Shown here in pieces: positions 8,125 to 16,976 of a stretch of DNA of 64,000 nucleotides (position 1 is the first letter of the stretch; each line of letters opens with the position of its first letter). The position numbers and the translations under genes are program-made. The notes beneath the pieces are model-generated. The model ran no database searches. It was given only the letters and a program-made list of their open reading frames with translations, and was not told the origin of the DNA. Source of the stretch: Flammeovirgaceae bacterium UBA2371. Its GTDB lineage: Bacteria; Bacteroidota; Bacteroidia; Cytophagales; Cyclobacteriaceae. The stretch is from positions 269 to 64,268 of the forward strand of contig DDTF01000039.1 in the NCBI GenBank assembly GCA_002345965.1, given 5' to 3'.

Positions 8125-8457
8125 ATGATTACATGGGATGACTTTAATAAAATTGATATAAGATCGGGAACTATTGTACGTGCGGAGGCCTTTTTGGAGG
8201 CCAAAAGGCCTGCGTACAAGGTTTGGGTCGATTTGGGGCCAGAATTGGGAGTTAAAAAATCAAGCGCTCAAATAACCCAAGTCTATTCACTTGAGGAGCT
8301 CGTGGGCAAACAAGTGGCCTGCGTAGTCAATTTCCCCCCTAAGCAAATAGCCACATTTATGTCAGAGGTGTTGGTTACCGGATTTCCAGATAAAGATGGC
8401 AATGTAGTATTAACCACTATCGACAAACCGGTTCCTAATGGCGCCCGGTTATACTAA
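8125..8457 (+). CDS. csaA: CsaA-type tRNA-binding-domain protein
   Basis: A 110-residue single-domain protein consisting of the EMAP/tRNA-binding OB fold: IDIRSGTIVRAEAFLEAKRPAYKVWVDLG, then KKSSAQIT, VVNFPPKQIATFMSEVLVTGF and the C-terminal PVPNGARLY. This pattern and length are diagnostic of CsaA, proposed to act as a tRNA-binding or secretion-related chaperone, usually dimeric. A TTG at 8119 is also in frame, but ATG at 8125 gives the normal N-terminus. It is followed 3 bp later by murF-alr. A strong hairpin lies in codons 18-31. Confidence 0.93.
   Translation: MITWDDFNKIDIRSGTIVRAEAFLEAKRPAYKVWVDLGPELGVKKSSAQITQVYSLEELVGKQVACVVNFPPKQIATFMSEVLVTGFPDKDGNVVLTTIDKPVPNGARLY
8176..8217 (+). 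other. Strong hairpin inside the csaA coding region
   Basis: AGGCCTTTT (8186-8194) pairs perfectly with AAAAGGCCT (8203-8211) around an 8-nt loop, and GTACG (8176-8180) pairs with CGTAC (8213-8217) outside it. The structure lies about 50 nt after the start codon and could slow ribosomes or act as an mRNA processing site. This is seen in sequence; any role is inference. Confidence 0.5.
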
Positions 8458-8459
8458 GT

Positions 8460-10916
8460 ATGATCTCATTTGCTCAGCTTCCAGGTCTTTTGAAAGGTCA
8501 ATTATTGCAATTGGCCCATGATGAACTAATAGAACATCTGGTCATCGATAGCCGGAAGCTTTTGGCATCCAATCGCAGTCTTTTTTTTGCTATTAAAGGC
8601 ATACGAAATGATGGCCACAATCACATTTTCTCTGCTTACCAGCAAGGAATTCGACAATTCATTGTGGAGCGAGATGTGGATATAGCCAAGTACCCGGATG
8701 CCAATTTTCATAAAGTAGCCTCGAGTATAAATGCACTCCACCTTTTGGCTGCCCACCACAGAAATCAATTTTCTTATCCTGTAATTGGTGTAACCGGAAG
8801 CAATGGCAAAACGATTGTGAAGGAGTGGTTATATCAAATGCTAACCTCTAAATACAATTGCGTAAAAAATCCGGGAAGTTATAACTCTCAGGTTGGTGTT
8901 CCGCTTTCAGTCTGGCAAATGAATGACCAGCATGAGATGGCAATATTTGAGGCCGGCATCTCTCAGCCTGGAGAAATGGCATCTCTACAAAAAATTATTC
9001 AACCCACAATCGGAATCTTTACCACGCTGGGCTCCGCTCATGATGAGGGGTTTTCTTCAACTAGCGAAAAACTTAATGAAAAACTTAAGTTATTTGAAAC
9101 TTGTGAAGTCATTATCTACTGCAACGACAATTCTGAGGTCAGTGAGGCTTTTGCAAAGCATTGCAAACCTTTTCAGAAATGTATCAGCTGGGGTCAAAAT
9201 GAGAGAGCAAATGTTTTACTTAAGTACATTAATAATGATTCTGTTTTAATTTCTGGACTATTAGGCAACATCACACTTTCGCTCCCATTTGAAAATAAAG
9301 CATACCGACAGAATGTTTTGCATTGTGTAATGTTGTTGCTGCACTTTGGCTTTACTGAAGTAGAAATTCAGGAAAAAATTGATCAGCTTCAGTCGATTCC
9401 TATGCGTCTGGAGTTGAAACAAGGAATCAATCATTGCCAGGTAGTGGATGACTCTTACAATAATGATTTAGGTGGTCTTCTCATTAGTTTAGATTTTTTG
9501 GAAGGCCTTAACATGCCTAAAAAGACACTCATACTCTCTGATGTGCTGCAGTCAGGTATTACCCTTGAATCACTATCCAAGCAGGTAGCAAGCCTTATCA
9601 AGGAAAAAAATATTCAGAAATTTATTGGCATTGGGTTTGGCTTTCATTCCCATCAATCATCTTTTGCAGAAATACAAATTGATAAAAGTTTCTATTTGAC
9701 AACGGAGGACTTTATTCAAAACACAGACTGGAATCTGTTTGCCAATGAAGCTATTCTCGTAAAAGGGGCTCGGGTTTTCCAATTTGAAAGAATTGTGCAG
9801 CTCCTTCAAAAAAAAGTGCATGGCACCGTTATGGAAGTCGATCTAGGGGCGATGGTATATAACCTCAACTACTTCCGCAGTCTGTTGCAACCCAATGTAA
9901 AACTAATGGTGATGGTAAAGGCCTTTGCCTATGGCAGTGGCAGCAAGGAAATCGCAAGCTTATTACAATATCATCATGTCGACTATCTGGGTGTGGCCTA
10001 CGCTGATGAAGGTGTAGAATTGAGAAATAATCACATTCGATTGCCCATCATGGTGATGAACCCCAGCGAAGACAGCTGGCCCATTATGCTGGAGCATCAC
10101 CTTGAGCCAGAAATTTACAGCCTCAATCTTCTCCGATCCCTCATAGCCTATTTAGATGGCAAGGCATGCGCAATCCATTTGAAAATAGATACTGGAATGC
10201 ATCGATTGGGCTTTGAATTGAAGGACTTGGATGAAGTAGCTAAAATGGTTTCAGAGCATCCGAATGTGGTGATCGCTTCTGTGTTTTCGCATTTGGCTGG
10301 AGCTGACGAAGCCGGTCATGACGAATTCAGCAAAGAACAAGCCTCCGCCTTTGATCAGGCATTGATACGCATTAAGACGAAGCTTAAAATTACTCCACTG
10401 AGACACCTTCTCAATTCCAGTGGTATTTTGAGGTTTCCGCAATACCAGTTTGACATGGTAAGGTTGGGAATTGGACTTTATGGAATCGATCCGTCCGAAA
10501 CTGTTCAAAACAAACTGAAATCTGCAGCCACCCTTAAAACAGTAATATCTCAGATTAAGGTAATATCCCCAGGAGAAACAATTGGTTATGGGAGAAGAGG
10601 TAGGGCAGAAAAGGTCATGAGGATCGCCACAATTGCCATTGGATACGCTGATGGTTACTCAAGAAGCTTTGGCAATGGCGTGGGCCAGGTGGTTATAAGG
10701 GGTAAGCACGCGCCTGTAGTTGGAAACGTGTGTATGGACATGACCATGGTGGATGTAACTCAAATATCAGAGGCTGTTGAAGGCGATGAAGTGATCATCT
10801 TTGGATTGGGTCACCCCATTGAACAGGTGGCAAGGCAGGCCAACACAATTCCCTATGAAATACTAACCAACACCAGCGAGCGCGTCAAACGGGTTTTTTA
10901 TGCTGAAAGCATCTAA
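8460..10916 (+). CDS. murF-alr: Bifunctional MurF ligase / alanine racemase fusion
   Basis: An 818-residue fusion of two peptidoglycan precursor enzymes. Residues 1 to about 450 are MurF (UDP-MurNAc-tripeptide:D-Ala-D-Ala ligase), with the Mur ATP-binding motif GVTGSNGKT (about 111-119) and the central ligase domain. Residues from about 455 are a fold type III alanine racemase: VMVKAFAYGSGS contains the PLP lysine (Lys487), and RLGIGLYGIDPS and GNVCMDMTMVDVT are racemase signatures. The racemase makes D-Ala, and MurF adds D-Ala-D-Ala to the stem peptide. This fusion is typical of Bacteroidota. Both active sites look intact. Confidence 0.96.
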   Translation: MISFAQLPGLLKGQLLQLAHDELIEHLVIDSRKLLASNRSLFFAIKGIRNDGHNHIFSAYQQGIRQFIVERDVDIAKYPDANFHKVASSINALHLLAAHHRNQFSYPVIGVTGSNGKTIVKEWLYQMLTSKYNCVKNPGSYNSQVGVPLSVWQMNDQHEMAIFEAGISQPGEMASLQKIIQPTIGIFTTLGSAHDEGFSSTSEKLNEKLKLFETCEVIIYCNDNSEVSEAFAKHCKPFQKCISWGQNERANVLLKYINNDSVLISGLLGNITLSLPFENKAYRQNVLHCVMLLLHFGFTEVEIQEKIDQLQSIPMRLELKQGINHCQVVDDSYNNDLGGLLISLDFLEGLNMPKKTLILSDVLQSGITLESLSKQVASLIKEKNIQKFIGIGFGFHSHQSSFAEIQIDKSFYLTTEDFIQNTDWNLFANEAILVKGARVFQFERIVQLLQKKVHGTVMEVDLGAMVYNLNYFRSLLQPNVKLMVMVKAFAYGSGSKEIASLLQYHHVDYLGVAYADEGVELRNNHIRLPIMVMNPSEDSWPIMLEHHLEPEIYSLNLLRSLIAYLDGKACAIHLKIDTGMHRLGFELKDLDEVAKMVSEHPNVVIASVFSHLAGADEAGHDEFSKEQASAFDQALIRIKTKLKITPLRHLLNSSGILRFPQYQFDMVRLGIGLYGIDPSETVQNKLKSAATLKTVISQIKVISPGETIGYGRRGRAEKVMRIATIAIGYADGYSRSFGNGVGQVVIRGKHAPVVGNVCMDMTMVDVTQISEAVEGDEVIIFGLGHPIEQVARQANTIPYEILTNTSERVKRVFYAESI

Positions 10917-10919
10917 ATA

Positions 10920-11066
10920 CTAGCCCCCGCATCCAAGATTCTTCTTTAAATTACGAGATGGCAACCCTCCATACTCGCCATCCTTAACCTCCTCTGGAGC
11001 CGCCTTCACGACCTTAGAGTTGCTTGGTTTTTTGTCTTTATCGGGGCCTTCTTTCTTTTTTTCCAT
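10920..11066 (-). CDS. Small orphan protein with Gly-Cys-Gly-Gly C-terminus (48 aa)
   Basis: An ATG at 11066 opens a 48-codon frame ending TAG at 10920-10922. The product is Lys-rich at the start (MEKKKEGPDKDKKPSNSK) and ends GGLPSRNLKKNLGCGG. It fills the gap between murF-alr and feoA on the opposite strand, 3 bp past the murF-alr stop. A charged leader plus a compact Cys-Gly-Gly end resembles a small adaptor or peptide precursor, but no modifying enzyme is next to it. It is too short for routine gene calling and may be missed in annotations. The function is unknown. Confidence 0.6.
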   Translation of the reverse strand: MEKKKEGPDKDKKPSNSKVVKAAPEEVKDGEYGGLPSRNLKKNLGCGG

Positions 11067-11153
11067 CTAATAGATCAACAACAGTCAAGTAAACATGGTT
11101 TATTTCCACCCAACAATTATCTTCACGCAGTTTAAATTTAATCTAAATAAAAA

Positions 11154-11387
11154 GTGGCAGATCTGGCCAAAAGTGTAGCCCAGATGATTCCTGGTGAGAC
11201 AGCCGTAATCGCAGGCTTTACAAATGAAGAGCTCTCCAATAAGCTCCTGGAAATGGGTTTATTACCAGGTTCGGTAGTAACATACAATTTTAAGGCACCA
11301 CTCGGTGACCCCATTTGCGTAACTGTTTCGGGGTATGATCTTACCCTGCGCCTTGACGAGGCGGCCATGATTTCGATTCTAAATTAA
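11154..11387 (+). CDS. feoA: FeoA family ferrous iron transport protein
   Basis: A 77-residue SH3-like protein: IPGETAVIAGFTNEELSNKLLEMGLLPGSVVTY followed by PLGDPICVTVSGYDLTLRLDEAAMI is the FeoA pattern. It is thought to bind and regulate the FeoB GTPase-permease. It starts with GTG at 11154 and lies 6 bp before feoB, which also starts with GTG. Confidence 0.93.
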   Translation: MADLAKSVAQMIPGETAVIAGFTNEELSNKLLEMGLLPGSVVTYNFKAPLGDPICVTVSGYDLTLRLDEAAMISILN

Positions 11388-11393
11388 TTCCAG

Positions 11394-13499
11394 GTGAAAA
11401 GGTTGAAGGTAGCATTAGCAGGGAAGCCCAATTCAGGAAAGTCATCACTTTTTAACCAGCTAACAGGATTAAACCAGAAAACCGGAAATTTCCCTGGGGT
11501 GACAGTAGATAAGAAAACTGGTATTTGCCAGCTCAATGGAGATACCCAGGCGGAAATAATTGACTTACCAGGCATTTATAGTCTCTATCCACGGTCCTTG
11601 GATGAAAAAATAGTAGCAGAAATTTTTTCTGACAGGCGCAATCAACATTTTCCAAACAAGGTAATTCTGGTAGCAGATGCCACCAACCTTCAGAGTTCAT
11701 TGCTGCTGCTCACTCAGTTGATTGACTTGAGAATACCTACTGTTTTAGTGCTGAACATGGTAGACCTTGCAGCAAAATCAGGCCAAAGTGTTGATGTGAT
11801 TAAATTTGCTCAATCACTTGACCTGCCTGTTGTATTGGTCAATGCCCGCTCCGGACAAGGCATTCAAAGTTTAAAAAAAACGTTGGCTGGCACTATTCCT
11901 GTTTCCTCCCAAAAGATATATCCAATTGATAAGGAAATTCTTCCGGCTGTAGAGGATATTAAAAAGCACTTCAGCCTTGAGTCCAACTATGAAGCTTATC
12001 AGTATCTACAACAAGTAGATCATCTGACTTTTTTGAGCAAAGAAGAAAAATCATACATTAATGAGACTGCGTTACAATACGGATTTTTTAAAGGCAAGTA
12101 TCAAGGTGCTGAAACAATCATCCGTTATCAATATATCCAGGACTTACTGAGTAAAGTGATTTTAAAGAATGCCGATTCTGAATGGAAGCGGTTTTCTTAC
12201 AGGATTGATAAGGTATTAACACACAAAATATGGGGTTATCTCATATTTTTTACCATCCTGTTTTTAATCTTTCAATCCATCTTTGCCTGGGCCCAGGCAC
12301 CAATGGATTTTATCGACTCAACGTTTGCTAACCTTAGTAATTTGTTGAACAATACCTTCCCAGAAGGTCCATTCTTTGATTTGATTACACAGGGTATCAT
12401 CCCGGGTATAGGAGGCATTTTGATATTTGTCCCTCAAATTGCCATTCTGTTTGCTTTTATAGCTGTTCTTGAAGAAACCGGATATATGTCTCGCGTGGTT
12501 TTTTTGATGGACAAAATCATGCGCAAATTTGGAATGAGTGGTAAAAGTGTAGTACCTCTAATCTCTGGCTGGGCGTGTGCTATCCCCGCCATTATGGCTA
12601 CACGTACAATTGAGAATTGGAAAGATCGACTCATCACAATATTTGTAACACCCTTGATGAGCTGCTCTGCAAGGCTACCCGTATATGCCATATTGGTTGC
12701 GCTTATTATTCCAGACGATAAACTATTTGGTTTTTTTAATTTTCAAGGTATTGCCCTAATGGGCTTATATCTCCTAGGATTTCTGGCTGCCATATTATCT
12801 GCTTTAGCCATGAAGTGGCTGGTTAAGTCAAAAGACAGAAGTTATCTCATAATGGAAATGCCCACCTATCGGATGCCCAATTGGTCAAACGTTGGTGTGA
12901 CCATTGTGAGCAAAACCAAAACTTTTGTGTTTGAAGCCGGGAAAGTGATTCTTGCCATTTCAATCGTACTGTGGGTCTTGGCCAGCTACGGCCCGACTGA
13001 ACAAATGAATGCTGCAGAAAGTGTGATTGATAAACAGATCGAGAATAATCAGCAAGAAGCTGCAGATCGTGAAAATTTAATTATGGCCTATCGGCTAGAG
13101 CATTCTTATGCCGGTATTATTGGCAAGGCCTTAGAGCCGGCTATCGCACCTCTGGGCTATGATTGGAAAATTGGAATCGCTCTAATTACCTCTTTTGCGG
13201 CCAGAGAGGTCTTTGTAGGCACTATAGCCACCATTTATAGTGTGGGGAATACGGAGGATCAAACGACCATAAAAAGCAGGTTACGGGCAGAGATAAACCC
13301 TGAAACAGGAGGACCCAGGTTTACAAAAGCTACTGGTCTTTCGTTATTGGTATTTTACACTTTTGCCATGCAGTGCATGAGTACCTTGGCAATTGTAAAA
13401 CGAGAAACCAATGGATGGAAATGGCCGATGATGCAGCTTGCATATATGACCGCCCTTGCCTATTTCTCTGCGCTTATTGTTTATCAAGTCTTTTCATAA
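11394..13499 (+). CDS. feoB: Ferrous iron transporter FeoB
   Basis: A 701-residue inner-membrane Fe(II) permease with an N-terminal G domain: G1 GKPNSGKSS (about 10-18), the G2 region NFPGVTVDKKTG, G3 DLPGIYSL and G4 LNMVD. The membrane part (from about 275) has the gate regions with GISGWACAIPAIMATRT and TSFAAREVFVGT. The usual GNPNSGKT box has Lys at the second position here. It uses a GTG start at 11394 close behind feoA, so feoAB form an operon. It imports ferrous iron under microaerobic or anoxic conditions. It is unfused and of normal length for the phylum. Confidence 0.96.
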   Translation: MKRLKVALAGKPNSGKSSLFNQLTGLNQKTGNFPGVTVDKKTGICQLNGDTQAEIIDLPGIYSLYPRSLDEKIVAEIFSDRRNQHFPNKVILVADATNLQSSLLLLTQLIDLRIPTVLVLNMVDLAAKSGQSVDVIKFAQSLDLPVVLVNARSGQGIQSLKKTLAGTIPVSSQKIYPIDKEILPAVEDIKKHFSLESNYEAYQYLQQVDHLTFLSKEEKSYINETALQYGFFKGKYQGAETIIRYQYIQDLLSKVILKNADSEWKRFSYRIDKVLTHKIWGYLIFFTILFLIFQSIFAWAQAPMDFIDSTFANLSNLLNNTFPEGPFFDLITQGIIPGIGGILIFVPQIAILFAFIAVLEETGYMSRVVFLMDKIMRKFGMSGKSVVPLISGWACAIPAIMATRTIENWKDRLITIFVTPLMSCSARLPVYAILVALIIPDDKLFGFFNFQGIALMGLYLLGFLAAILSALAMKWLVKSKDRSYLIMEMPTYRMPNWSNVGVTIVSKTKTFVFEAGKVILAISIVLWVLASYGPTEQMNAAESVIDKQIENNQQEAADRENLIMAYRLEHSYAGIIGKALEPAIAPLGYDWKIGIALITSFAAREVFVGTIATIYSVGNTEDQTTIKSRLRAEINPETGGPRFTKATGLSLLVFYTFAMQCMSTLAIVKRETNGWKWPMMQLAYMTALAYFSALIVYQVFS

Positions 13500-13553
13500 C
13501 TCAATTTCTTTCATAAGTGCCGATTCTCATTATATTTATGGGTTTAATAACTT

Positions 13554-13937
13554 ATGAGCCAAGATAAGAATTACCACCTGGGTGTACTTTACCTTATGCG
13601 TCTCCTCATTAATGCGGATGGCGTTGTCGAAACAAGTGAAAACGACACTTTGAACAAAGTCAAAAATCATGAAGCCATTCCTGAGCAAACGCTAATTGAA
13701 TTTGAAAAAGGTGTGTTGAACAAAAAGGAAAAAGAAATCTATCAGGCTGGTATAGATTATTTAAACCTTTGTAGTGATGAACAGAAACTCAATGCTTTCG
13801 TTCATCTTTATAAAATGTCAGAGGCAGACGGCAGGGTTCATGTCAAAGAAGTACGCCTGCTCCTTTACTCAATTCGTCAGGCCAAAATTGAGTTTAATGA
13901 TGTAGTGGCAAAGGCAAAACTTGTCAAATACAGTTAG
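13554..13937 (+). CDS. TerB-like helical protein
   Basis: A 127-residue all-helical protein with the two acidic TerB-type segments LINADGVVETSENDTL and KMSEADGRVHVKEVRLL, where DG(x)V followed by E is the typical metal-binding helix-turn. TerB-like proteins occur in tellurite-resistance and membrane-stress systems, but small stand-alone versions have no assigned job. It has no signal peptide. A second, larger TerB-like protein lies on the other side of purKE. Confidence 0.72.
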   Translation: MSQDKNYHLGVLYLMRLLINADGVVETSENDTLNKVKNHEAIPEQTLIEFEKGVLNKKEKEIYQAGIDYLNLCSDEQKLNAFVHLYKMSEADGRVHVKEVRLLLYSIRQAKIEFNDVVAKAKLVKYS

Positions 13938-13968
13938 TAACAATAGCTCCCGTCCCGTAAATTATTTA

Positions 13969-13976
13969 TAGGTTTG
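13969..13976 (+). promoter_or_regulatory. -7 box of purK
   Basis: TAGGTTTG is an exact TAnnTTTG match ending 8 bp before the purK ATG (13985), implying a leaderless or nearly leaderless mRNA. No clear TTG at -33. Confidence 0.45.
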
Positions 13977-13984
13977 CGGCTTAC

Positions 13985-15127
13985 ATGAAGCCTCAATATT
14001 ATCAAAACAATTTTAAGCTCGGTATTTTAGGTGGTGGACAACTAGGCCGAATGCTTATCCAATCAGGAATTGATCTCAACATTTCCTTCTCAGTATTAGA
14101 TCCGGACGCTAATGCGCCCTGCAGTCAAATTGCTGAATTTCAAACAGGAAAACTGACCGATTATGATACGGTGATAAAGTTTGGGGAAAAATGTGATCTC
14201 ATTACAATAGAAATAGAAAACGTAAACACCAAAGCACTTGCAGCTTTGGAGAAACAGGGTAAAAAAGTTTTTCCTCAGCCCGCGATTATTGAGTTGATCC
14301 AGGATAAAAGGATACAAAAACAATTTTTCAAGGATCATTCAATTCCAACATCTGAATTTGTACTTACTGAAAACAAAGAGGAGGTTATGAATCATCGCGC
14401 TTTTCTTCCTGCTGTAAATAAGTTGGGAAAAGAGGGGTATGATGGAAGGGGGGTACAAATGCTACGAAACGAAAAAGATCTCGAAAAAGCCTTTGACGCT
14501 CCAGGGCTATTGGAAAAGCTGATCGATTTTGACAAGGAGATTGCAGTAATTGTGGCCAAAAATGAATCGGGTGATGTTGTATCCTATCCTGCTGTTGAAA
14601 TGGTTTTCCATCCAGAAAAAAATCTGGTAGAATATTTATTTTCTCCTGCTCAAATAAGTGAAGAGATTCAGAAGAAGGCAGATGTCATTGCGCGCAATGT
14701 AATCGACAGACTTGGTTTAGTGGGCATATTGGCGGTAGAAATGTTTGTGACAAAAGAGGGAGATGTACTTGTCAACGAAGTAGCTCCTCGTCCACATAAC
14801 AGCGGCCACCAAACCATTGAGGCCAACGAAACATCTCAATACCAACAGCACCTTAGAGCAATTTTAAACCAACCACTTGGAAGCACCCGTTTGCGTTCGG
14901 CCAGTGCCATGGTAAATTTACTGGGAGAAGATGGTTTTACTGGTGAGGCGATGTATGAAGGCATGCAGAAGGCATTAGCCATTGAGGGCGTTCACGTTCA
15001 CCTCTATGGGAAAAAAATCACAAAACCATTTAGAAAAATGGGACATGTAACTATTGTGGACAACGACATGGAAAGTTTAAGGAAGAAAGCCAACTTTGTA
15101 AAAGACAACCTGAAAGTAAAAGCATGA
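13985..15127 (+). CDS. purK: 5-(carboxyamino)imidazole ribonucleotide synthase
   Basis: A 380-residue ATP-grasp enzyme: N-terminal LGILGGGQLGRML, the central grasp domain with KLGKEGYDGRGVQM, and EVAPRPHNSGHQTIEA near the C-terminus, all characteristic of PurK. It carboxylates aminoimidazole ribonucleotide with bicarbonate and ATP to N5-CAIR in purine synthesis. Its stop overlaps the purE start by 4 bp (ATGA), so the two steps are coupled in one operon. Confidence 0.96.
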   Translation: MKPQYYQNNFKLGILGGGQLGRMLIQSGIDLNISFSVLDPDANAPCSQIAEFQTGKLTDYDTVIKFGEKCDLITIEIENVNTKALAALEKQGKKVFPQPAIIELIQDKRIQKQFFKDHSIPTSEFVLTENKEEVMNHRAFLPAVNKLGKEGYDGRGVQMLRNEKDLEKAFDAPGLLEKLIDFDKEIAVIVAKNESGDVVSYPAVEMVFHPEKNLVEYLFSPAQISEEIQKKADVIARNVIDRLGLVGILAVEMFVTKEGDVLVNEVAPRPHNSGHQTIEANETSQYQQHLRAILNQPLGSTRLRSASAMVNLLGEDGFTGEAMYEGMQKALAIEGVHVHLYGKKITKPFRKMGHVTIVDNDMESLRKKANFVKDNLKVKA

Positions 15128-15633
15128 GTAAACCAATAGTAGGAATCATCATGGGCAGTCAGTCGGATCTCAAGGTGATGAAGAAGGCCGCTGATTTTCT
15201 CACTGAAGTAGAAGTGCCATTTGAAATCACCATTGTCTCTGCCCATCGTACGCCTGAGCGAATGGTTGAGTACGCAACTACTGCCAGAGCCCGAGGACTT
15301 AAGGTAATCATAGCTGGAGCCGGAGGGGCAGCCCACTTACCTGGTATGGTTGCATCCATGACTTCACTTCCTGTAATTGGTGTGCCCGTTAATTCTTCCA
15401 ATTCCATTGACGGATGGGATTCTATTCTATCCATACTTCAAATGCCTGGAGGTGTTCCTGTAGCCACAGTTGCGCTGGATGGGTCCAAAAATGCAGGAAT
15501 TCTTGCCGCTCAAATAATAGGCACATCAGATTTGAAAGTGGCAAAGCGATTGGACGATTATAAAGAAAATTTAAAAATCAGAGTAATCGCAACGGCCAAA
15601 GAGCTGGAGAAAACAGGGCTTCCTAAACCATGA
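15124..15633 (+). CDS. purE: N5-CAIR mutase
   Basis: A 169-residue class I PurE with IMGSQSDLKVMKKA at the N-terminus, the SAHRTPERM active-site loop and AGAGGAAHLPGMVAS. It converts N5-CAIR to CAIR after PurK; class I enzymes are octameric. It begins inside the end of purK (ATGA overlap). A hairpin followed by a short T run comes directly after the stop codon. Confidence 0.96.
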   Translation: MSKPIVGIIMGSQSDLKVMKKAADFLTEVEVPFEITIVSAHRTPERMVEYATTARARGLKVIIAGAGGAAHLPGMVASMTSLPVIGVPVNSSNSIDGWDSILSILQMPGGVPVATVALDGSKNAGILAAQIIGTSDLKVAKRLDDYKENLKIRVIATAKELEKTGLPKP

Positions 15634-15665
15634 TATAAATCCAGACTGGATATCATTCGTTTTTT
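15631..15665 (+). terminator. Possible intrinsic terminator after purE
   Basis: TGAT/ATCA and ATCC/GGAT arms (15631-15655) form an imperfect hairpin beginning at the purE stop codon, followed by TTCG and six T (15660-15665). It is short and bulged, so the call is moderate. Confidence 0.4.
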
Positions 15666-15707
15666 CAGTAACTTTTCAAATTCCTTCTAACTCAAACGTA
15701 ACTACGG

Positions 15708-16976
15708 ATGAAGCCAAGTGAAAAGGGCTGGTTAAAAGAATATCTGGAATTCAGAAAAGATCTTCTGGGAGAATTGACTTCCGAAAAAAGAAAATCTACC
15801 CATCCTGAACATTCCCTTTATCGTGTCATCCAGCCTACTGGGTTGATGTATGGTCATGCCGTAGAAGTACTTGATTTTCCTGATCAAAAAAACTGGGACG
15901 AGAAAGATAAAATGAAATTACTGCTGGCCGAGAGTCTGATCAGCAGCTCATTATTGTTTCATGATAAGCCTATCAGTAGTCCAGAAGATCTATCACAGCT
16001 GATGGCTAAAACGCTGGACAGTATTGCCAATTTTTATAACAATGTATTTCCTGAATTGGCCACACCATCAAAAACATTTTTTGGCAAAAGAAAAACCGGA
16101 TTGGAGTTGGCGGAGAAAATCCTGGACAAAAGAATTGAAAAGACAGTCGAGTTTAGTGGCAACTTCTGGACACAGTTTTTTCACAACAGCCTGCTATTTC
16201 TTGATATTTTCATATTTGGCCAGTGGATACACACCAATGCTGATCGCATCGTTTCAGATTTCTTCAAGTACGAACGGGAGGAACTTCGATTTTCAGTTGT
16301 AAAGATTATTGCGGCAGCGGCCCATGCCAATCAAAAGATAGAATTTGAAGAGCGGAAGCTGCTTGATTTCTTTTTGCAAAGCGCAGGATTACCACCAGAG
16401 AAAAAGAAAGAAGCAATTGAAATTTTCGAACGCGGTATAGAGGTGGAAGTCATCAATCTTCCAACCAATAACTCTTGGCTGCTTAAAAAATACTTTTTGG
16501 AAATGGCCATTCTCACCATTTGGTCTGACAAGAAAGTAGAAGAAAAGGAGAACAAGTTTTTAACTCGCTTATGTAAATATCTCGACTTCAAGGATGAAGA
16601 CCTGGAGAACAGCATGATTGCCATCGAAGGTTTCGTACTGGAACATTGGGAAGAATTAGGCTATTTGCAGAATAAACAAGATTACAATGAAGTCAGCGAA
16701 AGATTTATAAGGCGACTTACCAAACTGGCCGAAAGCAATAAGAACAGGATTATTGGCGAGGTCAGGGAAAGCAAAAAATTAATGGAGTTGCTGCGAAAAG
16801 CCAAAGTGGGCGAATTAACCGAAGAGGAAAAATCCCAGATTCAAAAACTGATGGTTACGGTACTAAAAACAATACCCACATTTGTCATCATTTCTTTGCC
16901 ACAACGCTATCTTACCCTGCCCGTTTTGATGAAAATACTCCCCTCTAATTTATTCTCAGAATCACTCGATCACTAG
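15708..16976 (+). CDS. Hypothetical protein with TerB-like domains
   Basis: A 422-residue protein. The middle (about 190-310) has two TerB-type helical repeats: VVKIIAAAAHANQKIEFEERKLL and MAILTIWSDKKVEEKENKFL. The N-terminal 170 residues contain a hydrophobic patch (FFHNSLLFLDIFIFGQW), and the C-terminal end (FVIISLPQRYLTLPVLMKILP) could associate with a membrane. It resembles envelope-stress proteins of the TerB group but has no recognised catalytic motif. Its stop codon interlocks with that of the convergent terC gene (shared CTAG). Confidence 0.75.
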   Translation: MKPSEKGWLKEYLEFRKDLLGELTSEKRKSTHPEHSLYRVIQPTGLMYGHAVEVLDFPDQKNWDEKDKMKLLLAESLISSSLLFHDKPISSPEDLSQLMAKTLDSIANFYNNVFPELATPSKTFFGKRKTGLELAEKILDKRIEKTVEFSGNFWTQFFHNSLLFLDIFIFGQWIHTNADRIVSDFFKYEREELRFSVVKIIAAAAHANQKIEFEERKLLDFFLQSAGLPPEKKKEAIEIFERGIEVEVINLPTNNSWLLKKYFLEMAILTIWSDKKVEEKENKFLTRLCKYLDFKDEDLENSMIAIEGFVLEHWEELGYLQNKQDYNEVSERFIRRLTKLAESNKNRIIGEVRESKKLMELLRKAKVGELTEEEKSQIQKLMVTVLKTIPTFVIISLPQRYLTLPVLMKILPSNLFSESLDH

